Positions 36,791-50,079 of a stretch of 64,000 nucleotides of DNA are shown piece by piece. The DNA is from Phaeosaccion multiseriatum (taxonomy: Eukaryota; Ochrophyta, other classes), in NCBI GenBank assembly GCA_965112735.1, contig OZ218962.1, forward strand, positions 1,736,001 through 1,800,000, written 5' to 3'. Below the pieces are notes generated by a model that was not told where the DNA came from, made no database searches, and worked only from the letters and a program-made list of their open reading frames with translations. Within the stretch, counting starts at the first letter, position 1; every line of letters begins with the position of its first letter. The translations under genes were made by a program, and so were the position numbers.

Positions 36791-38459
36791 ATGGCGCAGC
36801 CTATTCCTGTGCTGTTCAATGAGGCACTCAATGTAAGTATGGTGTTATGCACACGAGAGCAAAGACGTTCGGGGAACATTGCAGGCAGAGGTTGAGAGAC
36901 GGCAGCCTGCAGGGGTGACGGGGGAAGAAGGAGGAAGCACGGCCAGTGAGGGAGTGTTTGCATGAGCGGAGGGAGGTTCAGCAATGCATGCCCTCGTGGC
37001 GCTGCTGGGGGCGGAGTCCACGCAGCTCCTGCCCCGCCGCAGACAGGACGGTTCTTTGCGTTGCCTGCCACATTACAGGGCACAGTCAGCAGCACCAGCA
37101 GCAGCACAACCACCGCCAGAAGCAACAGCACTGGAAGCGGTACATCAGAGGTGGTGCGCGTAGATGCTGGGAGGAGAAGAACCATTGGACCCGGACGACA
37201 GCCTTTGTTTTCTGCGGATTCCTCTCCCTCCCATGTGGAGGGCTTGCCGATGCAATCGCGCTCACGGCTGCAGGACCGCGCGTTCTCACGCAAGGCGTTG
37301 CTCTCGCTGCCGAGAAGTCGCTGCGGTGCAGCATGCAAGCAATCAGAAAGGCGTGTAGTCCCATGGACGCGCGAGAGGGCAGTCCATGTTGGGCTCCTGT
37401 TATGCTAGTGGTAACTGCTTCAGCCGTGCCAAAAACGGGCCTTCTGAGCTGCTCCGGCAGAGGGCAATGAGAGAACGAGTGATTACGTAAATGCGACTGG
37501 GGATGTGAAGGGGAATCGCTTGGCCCTGCCCTTTTACGTATCTGACCTCCTCCTCCTCCTCCTCCTCCTCCTCCTCCTCCTCCTCCTCCTCCTCCTCCTC
37601 CTCCCCATCTCCTTCCCTCCTCCTTGCTCTTTCCTCCCCTTTCTCGGTGCGCAACAGCTCACAACGCTGGGTGTCTCTCCCGATGCCATCAAGTTCGGGA
37701 CTTGTTCGCTGCAGAGCGACCAATACATCTGCGTGTGCCAGGTGCGATGCGGTGCGGTGCGCGCCACAAAGCTCAGGCCATCCCGAAAGAGAGGAGAGAG
37801 AGGGCTATACATCGCGGCACCTACCCTCGTCACGCCCCCTCTCCCATGACACCCCTAACTCTCACCCATCCTATCCCCTCCTGCCTGGCTTCCCTTGTGC
37901 CTGCCCAACTGCCCCACTGCCCAACCCCCCAGGCGGGAGAGCTGGTGATCGTGGACATGGCCAATGGCAACACCGTGACCAAGCGGCCCATCTCGGCAGA
38001 GGCCGCCATCATGAACCCCTCGCAGAAGATTGTGGCCCTCAGAGGCAAGTAGAGCGAAGTAGAGCAGCAGAGAAGTGGCCCTCAGAAGCAAGTACAAGTC
38101 AAGCGGCAGCAGCAGCAGAGTAGAAGGGGTAACTTTGCACGCGGCACAAGCAGAGCAGGAGCAGAGCAGGAGCAGGGGCAGAGCAGGAGCTTAGCCGAGC
38201 AGGGCCCTCCTTCCTCCACGGCGTCACCGTCAGTGGTTGTGGTTCATGCCTGTGTAGGGAATAGCCCGCTTCTCGCTTGTCGTTGCCCCTCTTACCGCTC
38301 TTACCCCTCCCATGCACGGCCATCCATCCCCCGGCCCATTCCCTGACTTCCTCCTCCTCCCCCTCCTCCTCCTCCTCCTCCTCCTCCTCCTCCTCCTCCT
38401 CCTCCTCCTCCTCCTCTTCCTCCTCCTCCTCCTCTTCCTCCTCCTCCTCCTCCTCCTCC

Positions 38460-38491
<32 letters not shown>

Positions 38492-40378
38492 CTCCTCCTC
38501 CTCCTCCTCCTCGTCTTCCTCCTCCTCCTCCTCTTCCACCACCACCACCACCCCTCCCACCACTTCAGCCCAGGGGCAGCTGCAGATCTTCAATCTGGAA
38601 GCCAAGCAGCGCATGAAGAGTCACACCATCGCTGACCCCATTGTGTTCTGGCGCTGGCTGGACAGCAGCACCATTGTGCTCGTCACGTCGGCCTCCGTCT
38701 TTCACTGGGCCATGTCCGGGGACTCCGCGCCCGTCAAGGTGCGTGCGTGTGCGTGTGCGTGTGTGTGTGCGCGCGCGCCTGTGCGTATGTGTACGTATGT
38801 GTGCGTGTCTGTGTGTGCGCGCATGTGCGCATGTGTTCGGGGGTGTGTATGCGTGTGTATACGTGTGCGTATGTATGTGTATGCCTGCATGGTACCTGCC
38901 CTTCCCGCTCCTGTTGTATCCATCCCCCCCGCTCAACTGCTGCTGTATCACCAACTTCTGCCCATCCCATCCATCACCGAAAGATGTTTGACCGCGACGG
39001 CAAGCTGGAGGGCTGCCAGGTGATCGGGTACAATGTCAGCAAAGACGGCAAGTGGTGCCTGTGCATCGGCATCGCTCAGATCTCTCCCGGGGTCGTTGGA
39101 GGAACCATGCAGGTGCGGCAGGGATGAGAGAGACGAGAGAGATGGAGAAAGCAAGGGGAAGAAGAGAAGAGACAGCTTCGTTGACTCACTTCATCATTCA
39201 TCATCGGACCGTTTGCTTTTGGCTGCCTCTCTTCTCTTCTCTTGTCTGAGCAGCTGTACAGCGTGGACAAGAAGGTCAGCCAGATGCTGAGCGGGCACAC
39301 CGGCACCTTCACCAACATCAAGGTAAGTCTGTCAGTCTGTCAGTCAGTGAGTCAGTCCGTCCGTCAGTCAACCAGTCAGTCTGTCCGTCAGTCAACCAGT
39401 CACGAGAGGGGGGGGGGGGGGCACGGAGAGAGAGAGAGGACAGAGAAGGAAAGGCAGGCAGCGGAGCAGCGATAGATGGGGCAGCCTCTGGGTACAGTGT
39501 CAGCAGCGGACAGGAGCGATTGCATGGCCCTCCCTCCCACCCTCCCTCCCTCCCCTACCCCGAGCGAGCAGCGAGACTAACCACTGAGCTATGTCTATAA
39601 CCACTAAGCTATGTCTCCGTCTCCCCCTATTACTCTGTGCTTGGTGCTCTGTGCAGGTGCCCGGTCGGGAGGATGAGGCTCAGGTGCTCTGCTTTGAGGA
39701 GAAGAAGCCCGACAGGTGCGTTGAGTTGCTGCGGTCAGTGTCAAGTGTCAGTCAGTGTCAAGTCTTCAGTATAAGGAGAGTGTAGACCGCACCGGTCAGT
39801 GTCAAGTTTCAGTGTCAAGTCTTCAGTATAAGGAGAGGGTAGACCGCACCGGTCAGTGTCAAGTTTCAGTGTCAAGTCTTCAGTATAAGGAGAGTGTAGA
39901 CCGCACCGGTCAGTGTCAAGTTTCAGTGTCAAGTCTTCAGTATAAGGAGAGGGTAGACCGCACCGCACCCCACCGGCCGGAGGATGGAGGGGGGCTGGGC
40001 TCTGTGTGTGTGCTGTGGTGCATGCAGTGTCCGCTGTCCGCTCTCTCAACTTGGAGACTCTCATGCCAACACAACAGTCCATCAGAGAGAGGATGGAGAG
40101 ACGCCCACCTCACCTCCCTCACCTCCTTCCTCTCCCATCCGTCCGTCCCTCCCTCCCTCCGTCCCTCCCTCCCTCCGTCTGTCCCTCTCTCCCTCCCTCC
40201 CTCCCTCCCTCCCTCCCCTTCCTCCCCTCCCGCCTCCGCAGCCCCGCGAAGCTCTTCGTGATGGAGGTTGGGCGAGACAAGGACGCCCCTGGCCAGGCCT
40301 TCCGCCTGCCCGCGCAGCAGATCCCCATGCCGCCAGACGCCCCCAACGATTTCCCAGTGGCCATGCAGGTGCGTGGAT

Positions 40379-40414
<36 letters not shown>

Positions 40415-42067
40415 ATCTACTTCGTGAGCGAGACGAGCGATTGAGGTGGTGTGTGTACTGCTGCTGCTGCTAGTGCTGCTTGTGCATTCACTCTCCTTTC
40501 CTCATCTCCTTCCCCCTCCTCCCTTCCCCTCTCCTCTCTGCTACCAACAGGTTGGCCCTCACCATGACATCATTTACATGATCACCAAGCAGGGACACCT
40601 CTTCCTCTTCGACATCCACTCCGGAAAGGCGCTCTACCGCGCGAAGGTGTCCAATGAGACAATCTTCGTCACCACCACGCAGTCCAGGTTAGTGAAGACG
40701 CTGAGAGAGACCCACCCACCACTCACTCATTCACTCATTCACTCACTCACTCATTCACTCATTCACTCACTCATTCACTCATTCACTCATTCACTCACTC
40801 ACTCACTCACTCATTCACTCACTCACTCACTCACTCACTCACTCACTCACTCACCCACTCACTCACTCATTCACCCACTCACTCATTCACTCACTCATTC
40901 ACTCACTCACTCACTCACTCACTCACCTGCCCATATGGCTGCCCATCTACCTCTCTGTCCATCCTTAGCACTGGAGGAGTGATCGGCATCACTGCCCGCA
41001 CAGGAAGTGTGCTGCAGATCGCGGTGAATGAGGCCACCCTCATCCCCTACATCGTCAACACCCTCAAGGACAACATGGTACGGGAGGGGGAGGGGAAGGG
41101 AGGGACGGACGGAGGGAGAGAGAGAGGGAGGGAGGGAGGGAGGGGAGGGAAGAACGGGACGAAGGGAGGGGGGGGGGGGGGGACAAAGTCACGCCGGTCA
41201 CGCCGAATAGTCCATTGTGTTGTTTTGCTTGATGGGTATGTTCTGATGCACTCTGCTCTGTTCCATATGCCTCTGCTCTGTCCTCACGTCTTGCTCCTTG
41301 CTCCCTCCCCCTCTCCGATGTTCACAGCTGGCGATTCAGCTGGCAGGGAGGCTCAACCTTCCCGGCGCGGACGACATCTGTGTGGCCGAGTTCAACCGCC
41401 TGCTCAGCATGAACGACATCTCAGGAGCAGCAAGGTAGGTAGCAGTACGTCAATGGGTGGGTGGTGTAGATACAAGGGATGATGATTGCTCACTGCTCAT
41501 GGCTCTCCGATACTGTGTGTGTGCGTGCGTGCGTGAGCCGCATCTCTGCTTGCTTCGAGGCATGCTTCCTTCGAGGCTTTAGGCGTATGACTGGGAAAGC
41601 GAACGAAGCAGCGGCCGACCTTTTCGTGTTCACTTCACTAAGCCCACCACCCCACCCCACCCCACTGCACCCACCACACCCCGCCCCGCCGACACGACAC
41701 CACTCCACACCACTCCCCCCCCCCCTCCACTGCGCATCTGCTGCCATCACCTTTCCCGTCTTACACCTGACAGGCTCGCTGGGGACAGCCCACAGGGCCT
41801 GCTGCGCACCCCTGCCACCATCGCGCGCTTCCAGCAGGTGAGCGGAGTGAGGCATAAGGCATGTCGATGTGACCCCCCCCGCTCGATACTGAGTATCCAT
41901 GGACTGACTCTCTCGAACCCTCTGTGACGCTCTCTGACCCTCCCTCTGCCTACCCCGCTACTGCGCCCGCTGCGTACCACCAACTACTGCATCACAGATG
42001 CCCGCTCCGGAGGGGCAGCAGCAACCCGTCCTGCAGTACCTCTCCGTCCTGCTCGAGAAGGGCAAGG

Positions 42068-42108
<41 letters not shown>

Positions 42109-45100
42109 TGTCTGATGCCAAGTGTGATAACACGGGCTGTATTACCACCTGTCATGTTGGGATCCATTCAGGGCGGGCGCTGGCCCCCTTTCTACTTTCT
42201 CATATCCCTGATCTCTGCTCTCTCTCTCTCTCTCTCCACCCGTGTGTGTGTGTGCATGCTCGTCTCCCTCTCCCTCTCCCTATCCCCCCCCCTCAAACAG
42301 CTCAACGCCCAGGAGAGCATGGAGCTTGCTCGCCTTGTGTTGCAGCAAGGCCGCACCGACTTGCTGGAGAAGTGGGTCACACAGGACAAACTCCACTATA
42401 CAGAAGAGCTCGGAGACCTCGTCGCGCAGGTACAGTCAAAAGCTTGGAGGGTGGGGCGATGGCAGTGGATGGGGCATTCTTTACAGTCAGGGGTTATACT
42501 CATTGGTCTAACCTATTGGTGCGTTATACATTGTGCTTCCTCTGCCTGCTCTGCCATCCCCTGCCATCCCCTGCCCCCATCAACTGCCACCCCCCCCCCC
42601 CCCCAGGTGGACACGAACATGGCCCTTGCCGTGTACCTCAGGGCCAACGTGCCGGAGAAGGTGGTCAATTGCTTCGCGCAGAGGGGCGAGTTTGAGAAGA
42701 TGGCAGCCTACTGCGCTCAGGTAAGCTTGTGAAGCGAACGAACGAACATCGATACCAACCTCTCTCTCTCTCTTACCTCCCTCCATCTCTCTCTCTCCCT
42801 CCCTCCCTCCAATCTCTCTCTCTCCTTCCCCCCATCTGTCTCTCTCCCTCCCTCTGTCGTTTTCTCTCTCTCTTTTTCTTTCCTATCTTTCATACCTGTT
42901 TTTGCTTTCCCTCCCTCCGTCCCTCCGTCCCTTCCTCCCCATCTCTCTTCCTGCTTGTGTCTCGTGTGTGTGTGTGTGCTGTATCACCAACAGGTGGGCT
43001 ACCGCGCGGACTACTCCTCGCAGCTTCGCAACATGGTGGCCGTCAACCCCTCGGTACGATGAAGCAACCAAGCAAGCAGGGGGGTAGCAGAAGGATGGCA
43101 GTAGACGGTGATGGGGGCATCGGTACGCAGCAGGAAGGAGGAAGACGGGGGTGGTGCCAACGTCGTCTCCTGTCCTCCCTGGGCTGCTGTGAAGCTCCAT
43201 GTCGTTACTCTGTACTTGTCTTTGAACTTGACATTCTTGCCCTTGTCTGACTCTTCTCTCCCCATCTCCCCCTCCCCCTCCCCCTCCTCTTGTATCCGTA
43301 TCCGTCCATCCCTCCCTCTTGTAACAACACAAGGGTGCATGTGAGTTTGCCAAGAAGCTCGTGTCGGCCGATCAGCCTCTCATCGACCCCAACACCGTCG
43401 TGGAGATCTTCATGGGCATGAACCTCGTCGTGGAAACCACCTCCTTCCTCTGCGTAGCCCTCAAGGGCAACAAGAAAGAGGAGGGATACTTGCAGACCCG
43501 CCTGCTGGAGATCAACCTCCTCGGCGGCTCCCCTCAGACTGCCGATGCCCTCCTTGCCAGCGGTGATCTCACGCACTACGACAGACCACGCATCGCCAAG
43601 CTGTGCGAGGACGCAGGGCTCTTCCAGGTGCGTGTGCAATATCACCAACGGGTGTGGTGTATCAACCACAGGCATAGCTCTAAGGCTTGGGGCAGGAGGG
43701 AGGGGAGGGCTCAGCGAGGGGAGAGAGTTCCTTTCCCCCCCCCCCCTCCTCTCTCCCGCTCTCTCTATTTCTTTCTCTCTGTGGGCCTGTTGCGGCTTGA
43801 TCGGCGAGCAGTGATAATGGTCAGTCAGGTACGAGGTGGTGCAGCACTCAAGTCAAGCGCCCCTTCCCCCTCCTCAATCAACTCTCACAGCGCGCTCTGG
43901 AGCACTACACAGAGGCGCCCGACATCAAGCGGCTCATGCTCAACTACGCCCCCGCCATGGCCCCTGAGTTCGTCGTGGCCTACTTCGGCAACGTTCGCAA
44001 GGAAGTGGCACTCGACGTGCTCAAGGTTAGGACGGACGGAGGGAGGGATGGGGAGAGGGAGGGAGGGAGGGAAGGAAGGGAGGGAGGGAGGAGGAAGGGA
44101 GGGGAGGGGAGGGAGGGATGGAGGGAAGGAAGGAAGGAGGGAGGGAGGGAGGGAGGGAGGGGCAAGCATACGGGGAATTGTTTGTGGCAGGGGCAGCGGT
44201 GTTGTATTGGGATGCGGCAGTAGATTGATTTGATTGATTACATGTACATGGGTCCTGATCGATGGCATGGCATGGCATGGCATGGCGGGGAGAGGTGAGG
44301 GCGCTGCACATCCAGTGGACTGGACTGGACCAGCCCTCTGGATTGACTGATTGACTGACTGGCTCGGTCCACTGGTCGGTCAGGCGTGGCTCGTGTGTGT
44401 GTCCCTCCCCTCCCTCCCTCCCTCCCTCCCTCCCTCCCTCCCTCCCTCCCTCCTCTTACTGATTGCTGCTGCCGAGCTGCTGCCGAGGTACTAACGAATG
44501 TCCTGTTTGTCCTGTTTGTCGTACGCCTCCCTCCCTCTGTTGTGCCTCTCTGTGTTGACAGGAGATGCTGGGCAAGAATCCCCGCCAGAACCTGCAGATC
44601 ATCGTGCAGATCGCCACCAAGTACAGCGACCAGGTCAGTGCCCAGTGGCCAGTGGATCAGTGGCCAGTAGTCAGTGGGAAGTGGTCAGTGCCCACTGCTG
44701 AGTGGGTGGGTGGGTGGGTGGGTGTGGGCGTACGGGGGCGGTGGGCCGTTTCTCCCTGTCCCTCTCTCTATCCGCTCTCTTCCTCTCTCCCTCCCTCCCT
44801 CCCTCCCTCCTCTCTCTCTCTCCCACCCTCCCTTCTCTCTCCCTTTGTGTCCGACCCAGAGCGTGATTGCATGTTTACACCCTCCTCCCCGTCCACTGCC
44901 ACCCTCTCTGCCTCTCTGCCCCCCTGCCCCTCTGCCCCCCTGCAGATCGGAGCTGAGAGTCTCATCGCCATGTTCGACTCTTTCAAGAGCTGCGAAGGTG
45001 AGGCGTGATAGATAACAGTCGCTCACAGATGTGCAGTGCGGCCGTTGGTGATACAGCCCCAACTGCATTCAGTTGATGGCCCAACGGCGATGATGCCCGC

Positions 45101-48100
45101 CACGAGCTGTACTGGAGTATGTCTCTTCCTCCCTTCGCCTCTCCCCGATCTCTCCTCTAGCGCCCGAGCCCCTTATCCTCCCTCCGCCTTCCCCCTCTCC
45201 CCCCCCCAGGTCTGTTCTACTACCTCGGCGCCATCGTCAACACCAATCAAGAGCCCATCGTGCACTTCAAGTACATCGAGGTAACTGCGTGTGTGTGCGT
45301 GTGTGTGCGCGTGTGTACGTGTGTGTGCACGTGTGTGTGTGTGCGTGCGTGTTGACATGTGCGTATGTGTGTTCGTTCGCTATGCTCTGAGAAGGAGCAA
45401 CTTTCTCAACACCCTTCCACTGCCATCTCCCATCCTACGATATCCCATCCCCGCCCTCGGCGTTGGTCATGTGTACTGATGAGTGTCAACGGTCCATCCC
45501 CTCCTGCCTGGCCCTTCCTGCTTCTCCTGCTCCTCTCTCTCCGACTCCCTATCCCTCTCAGGCGGCCACCAAGATGTCTCAGTTCAAGGAGGTGGAGCGC
45601 GTGTGCAGGGACAGCACGGTGTACGAGCCCGAGTCCGTCAAGAAGTTCCTCATGGGAGCCAAGGTTAGCCACTACTCACTCATGCACGCACTCATCACTC
45701 ACTCTCTCACTCACCCTGACTCACTGACTCACTCACTCACTCACTCACTCACTCACTCACTCTGACTCACTCACTCACGCACTCTCTCACGTACTCTCTC
45801 ACGCACTCTCTCACTCCCTTCCTCACTCACTCAGTCTCTCACTCACTCACTCACGCACTCATGCATGCACTCATCACTCACTGTCTCACTCACTCACTCA
45901 TGCACGCACTCATCACTCACTCTCTCACTCTCTCACTCTCTCACTCACTCACTCACTCAACTCATCTCACTCTCTGACTCACGCACACACACGCACGCAC
46001 TCATGCACTCCCCCCCTCCCTCCCTCCCTCCCTCCCTCTGGTCAGTGGTCAGTCTACAGTCTCTGGTCACCCACTCACTCACTCATAAGTCATAACATTT
46101 CTCTTACCTCATCTCACGTCCCCTCATCTCCTCTCATCTCCTCTCCTCTCCTCTCCTCATCTCCTCTCCTCTCCTCTCCTCTCTGTCTGTATGTGTGTGT
46201 ATCACAGCTGCCGGACCCGCGGCCTTTGATCCACGTGTGCGACCGCTACGACTTCACCGAGGAGCTGACGCAGTACCTCTACTCCAACAACATGCACAAG
46301 TACATTGAGGTACGTTACCTACACTTCAGAGAGTGTTATTCAGTTGGTTGGTTAACTCATTGAGAAGGAAGGGTAGAGTACTTCGTTAGTTGGCTGGTTG
46401 GTTAACACGCATAGAGGGGAAAAGTAATCCCTCCTCTGTGTGACCAACTGCTGTGTCACTGTCATCGCTGTATGACCAACAGGTGTACGTGCAGAAGGTG
46501 TCTCCCCAGAAGACCCCTGCTGTGGTGGGCAAGCTCCTCGACCTCGACTGCGACGAGGACTTCATCAGGGGCATCCTCAACAGCACCGGGCACACCTGCC
46601 CCGTAGACGAGCTGGTGGAGCAGGTGAGAGGGGATCCAGGGGGGTGTCGAGTGAATGCCTGAATGTCTGAACGTCAAGAGAGAGAGAGAGAGACAACGAG
46701 ACGAAAGAGACGAAAGACATGACATTCACACTCACACACACCCTGCTCTTCCCTCTTGCCCATACGCCTCTGCCCCTAGGTGGAGCGACGTAACCGTCTG
46801 CGGCTGCTGCAGGGGTGGCTGGAGAACCGAGTGGCCACGGGCAACACGGAGCAGCCCACGCACAACGCCATCGGCAAGATATACATCACCCTCAACAAGG
46901 TCAGTCACAGATGGCGAGGGCAGATGGCAGTGGATGGGCATGGGCATTTATAACAGTGCAGTGCAGCACAAGTGAAGGTGTCTCACCCGCAGCTCTCTGT
47001 GTGTGTGTCTGTGTGTAGGACCTCTTGCTCCCTTTCCTTCCCACCCTTGTGAAGCAACGACACCGCCCCAATCCTACATCACCGACACCAACCCCCCTTT
47101 CCCCGTTAACCCTTCCCCGTTAACCCTTCCCAGGACCCCCGCGCCTTCCTGGAGAACAACCAGTTCTACGACCCCAAGGTGCTCGGTAAGTCAACAACAG
47201 CAAGAACCAGGGGGAAGGCAGCGGACGACCTGCCTGCCTGCCTGTACCTATCTAGCTGTCAACCAGAAGGAGGGAAGGAAGGAAGGAAGGAAGGAGGCAA
47301 GAATGATGTACCTTCGCTGACCAGGTCCCCTCCACTGCCATCCCTCCCCCCCCCCCTTCCCCTCCCGTCCCCTCCCCTCCCATCCACTGCCATCCCCCTA
47401 TAGGCAAGTACTGCGAGAAGCTGGACCCCTCCCTGTCCTTCCTTGCCTACAAGCGCGCCAACGGGGAGTGTGACGAGGACCTCATTAGGGTCACCTCGGA
47501 GAACGGGCTCTTCAAGGACCAGGCCAGGTGAGAGTGTGCTACAGCAGTTGGTGATACAGTGGATGCAGTGATGCAGTGCAGGGCAGCTGGTAACAGCAGC
47601 AGCGGCAGAGGAGGAAGGCATGGCGTTGCCTTCCTGTTTTGTGTTTGTGCCCTGATGTGTGGTGATGGATGCCCCCTGATTGATGTGCCTGCCCTTGCTG
47701 TGTATCACCAACTGCCCTGCCCTGTGTTAACAGGTACCTTGTAGAGAAGCAGGACGAGGCTCTGTGGGCCCTTGTTCTCAGCAAGGCCGAGGGGGAGACA
47801 TCGGAGCCGGCCTCCAGACGCGCACTCATCGACCAGGTGCGGTGCGGTGCGGTGCGGTGCGGTGCGGTATGCATTCATTGACTTACTGACTTCCCATCGC
47901 CTGGTGCATAAGACGGTTTCATGTGCCCTGTAAGGTGTTAGATGGGCTCTGCTCTCTTCCCCCCCCCCCCCCACCCCCCTCTCTCTTTCTTTCTCTCCCT
48001 CTCTCTCTCCCTCTCACCCTCTCTCTCTCTAACCTCTTATCCTGTGCCCCTACGCCCACCCCCACCCCCCCTTGCTACTGCCCCCCTCTACAGGTGGTAG

Positions 48101-50027
48101 AGACTGCCCTACCCGAAACGGACAACGACAAGGAGGTGTCCACCACAGTCAAGGCCTTCATGGCTGCGGACCTACCACAGGTACTTGCTTACAGCTGGCT
48201 CTGTCTGTGTACCGCCAACTGCTCTGTCTATGTGGATCAGCTTGTCTCAGGCTCTTGCTGTGCGCCGACTGACGCCTGCCCACTCTTTCCCTCCCCCCTC
48301 CACAAACAGGAGCTGATTGAGCTGCTGGAGCGCCTGGTGCTCCAGGGAAGCAAGTTCTCCGAGAACAAGAACCTACAGAACTTGCTCATCATCACAGGAG
48401 CCAAGGTGGATAGGGAGAGGGTCATGGAGTACATCAACAGACTCGACAACTTTGACGGACCGGACATCGGAAAGTACCTCTCCAGCGACCAGGTGAGTAT
48501 TCACAGATGGCAGTGGGTGGGTGTGGGTGGTTGTGCAGAGCTGAGAAGAGGAGAGGAAAGGAGAGAAACCTACGCACTCTCCGTTTCACCCCCCCCCTCC
48601 CTTTTCTACCGTCCCTGTAACTGCCATGCCGTGCCATCTGTGACAGGCCATGCTGTACGAGGAGGCGTTTGTGGTATACACCAAGTGTGGCAAGAAGGCG
48701 TCTTCCCCCGAGGAGGCCTCCCAGGTGGGTGGATGCATGCTCTGTCTATCTACAGTGTAGATGATTCGATGTCTACATTTGATATCGACCCCTCGGTATA
48801 TGCTCTCGTATCGACCTCACCTGACCCCTCTACTCTGTATGTCGACCCCCCTTTCCCTCTATTATATCGACCCGTCTACCACAAAATCGACCTCCTCTAC
48901 CCCCCTCTTTTATCTAAATGTCGACTCTCTCTTTACATACGATATGATTCCCATGGTGCTCCTTCCCCAGATGCACGTGCTGGCCGTAGAAGTCCTCGTC
49001 GACAACCTTCAGGCCATCGACCGAGCCGCTGAGTTCGCAGAGAGGGTGCAGGACAAGCAGGTGTTCAGCAAGCTCGGTAAGGCACAGCTTAGCCAGGACG
49101 ATGTGCGCAACGCCATCAGCAGCTACATCAAGGCCGGGGACCCCGCCTACTACACCGAAGTCATTGAAGCGGCCGAGAGGGAGGGGGCCTACGAGGAGCT
49201 CGTCGGCTTCCTGCGCATGGCCAGGTGAGTGAGGGGGGAGGGGGTGGGGGGATGGCAGTGGATTGGCCGGAGGGAGCCGGCTTTGCTCTCTCTCTCTCTC
49301 TCTCTCTTTCTCCCTCTCCTTTGTGTGATGGGCAGACACTCTACGGGCCGACTTGTGACTCATTGAAGAAACTCTGTGTGGCTTTGCCCTGAGTAACTGA
49401 AACTCTTGTGCCTTTTGCCATCTGTGACTCCCCTATCGATGACCAACAGGTCGGAGGTGAAGGAGGCCATCATCGAGAACGAGCTCATCTACTCTTTGGC
49501 CAAGACCAACGCCCTCTCCGACCTCGAGGAGTTCATCGCAGCCCCCAATGTCGCCAACATTGAGGTAAGTCAATGAAGGAGGGCAGAGGGGCGAGGGGTG
49601 AGGGGAGTGAGGCAGCAGCACCATCATCATCGAGCTGTTGTCTGTGTTTCAGCTCCCTACTGCCCTCACATTTCTGTCTCTGTCTCTGTTGCCTCTCTCT
49701 CACTTTCACTCTCCTCTCTACCCTCTCCGCCCACTGCCATCATCCCCTGCCACAGACCATCGGCGAGCGCTGCTTCGACGAGGGAATGTACGAGGCGGCC
49801 AAGATCCTCTACCAGAATATCAACAACAACGCAAAGGTACGTACTTAAAAAGCCAATGGGTAGGGCAGGATGGGGAAGGGTGGGGAGAGAGAGACGGGCC
49901 AGACAAACCTTTGTCTTGCCATGTAGTGCCATCCCTTTGTCTTGCCATGTAGTGCCATCTGTGCTGCGATGGGGCTGAGGCGCCTTCCCCTTTGCGCTTT
50001 GCAATGACTGACGACTCTCTCCTTGTG

Positions 50028-50079
<52 letters not shown>

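Noticed and set aside
36941-37470. Plus-strand ORFs before clathrin exon 2
   Set aside because: Lie within intron 1; no family resemblance, and the clathrin exons on both sides join in phase without them.
42982-42991. CACCAAC as a simple TACTAAC-like branch site
   Set aside because: In introns 15 and 37 the motif lies only a few bases from the acceptor, too close for a normal branch point, and its complement is found near donors; kept as an intron-end motif instead.
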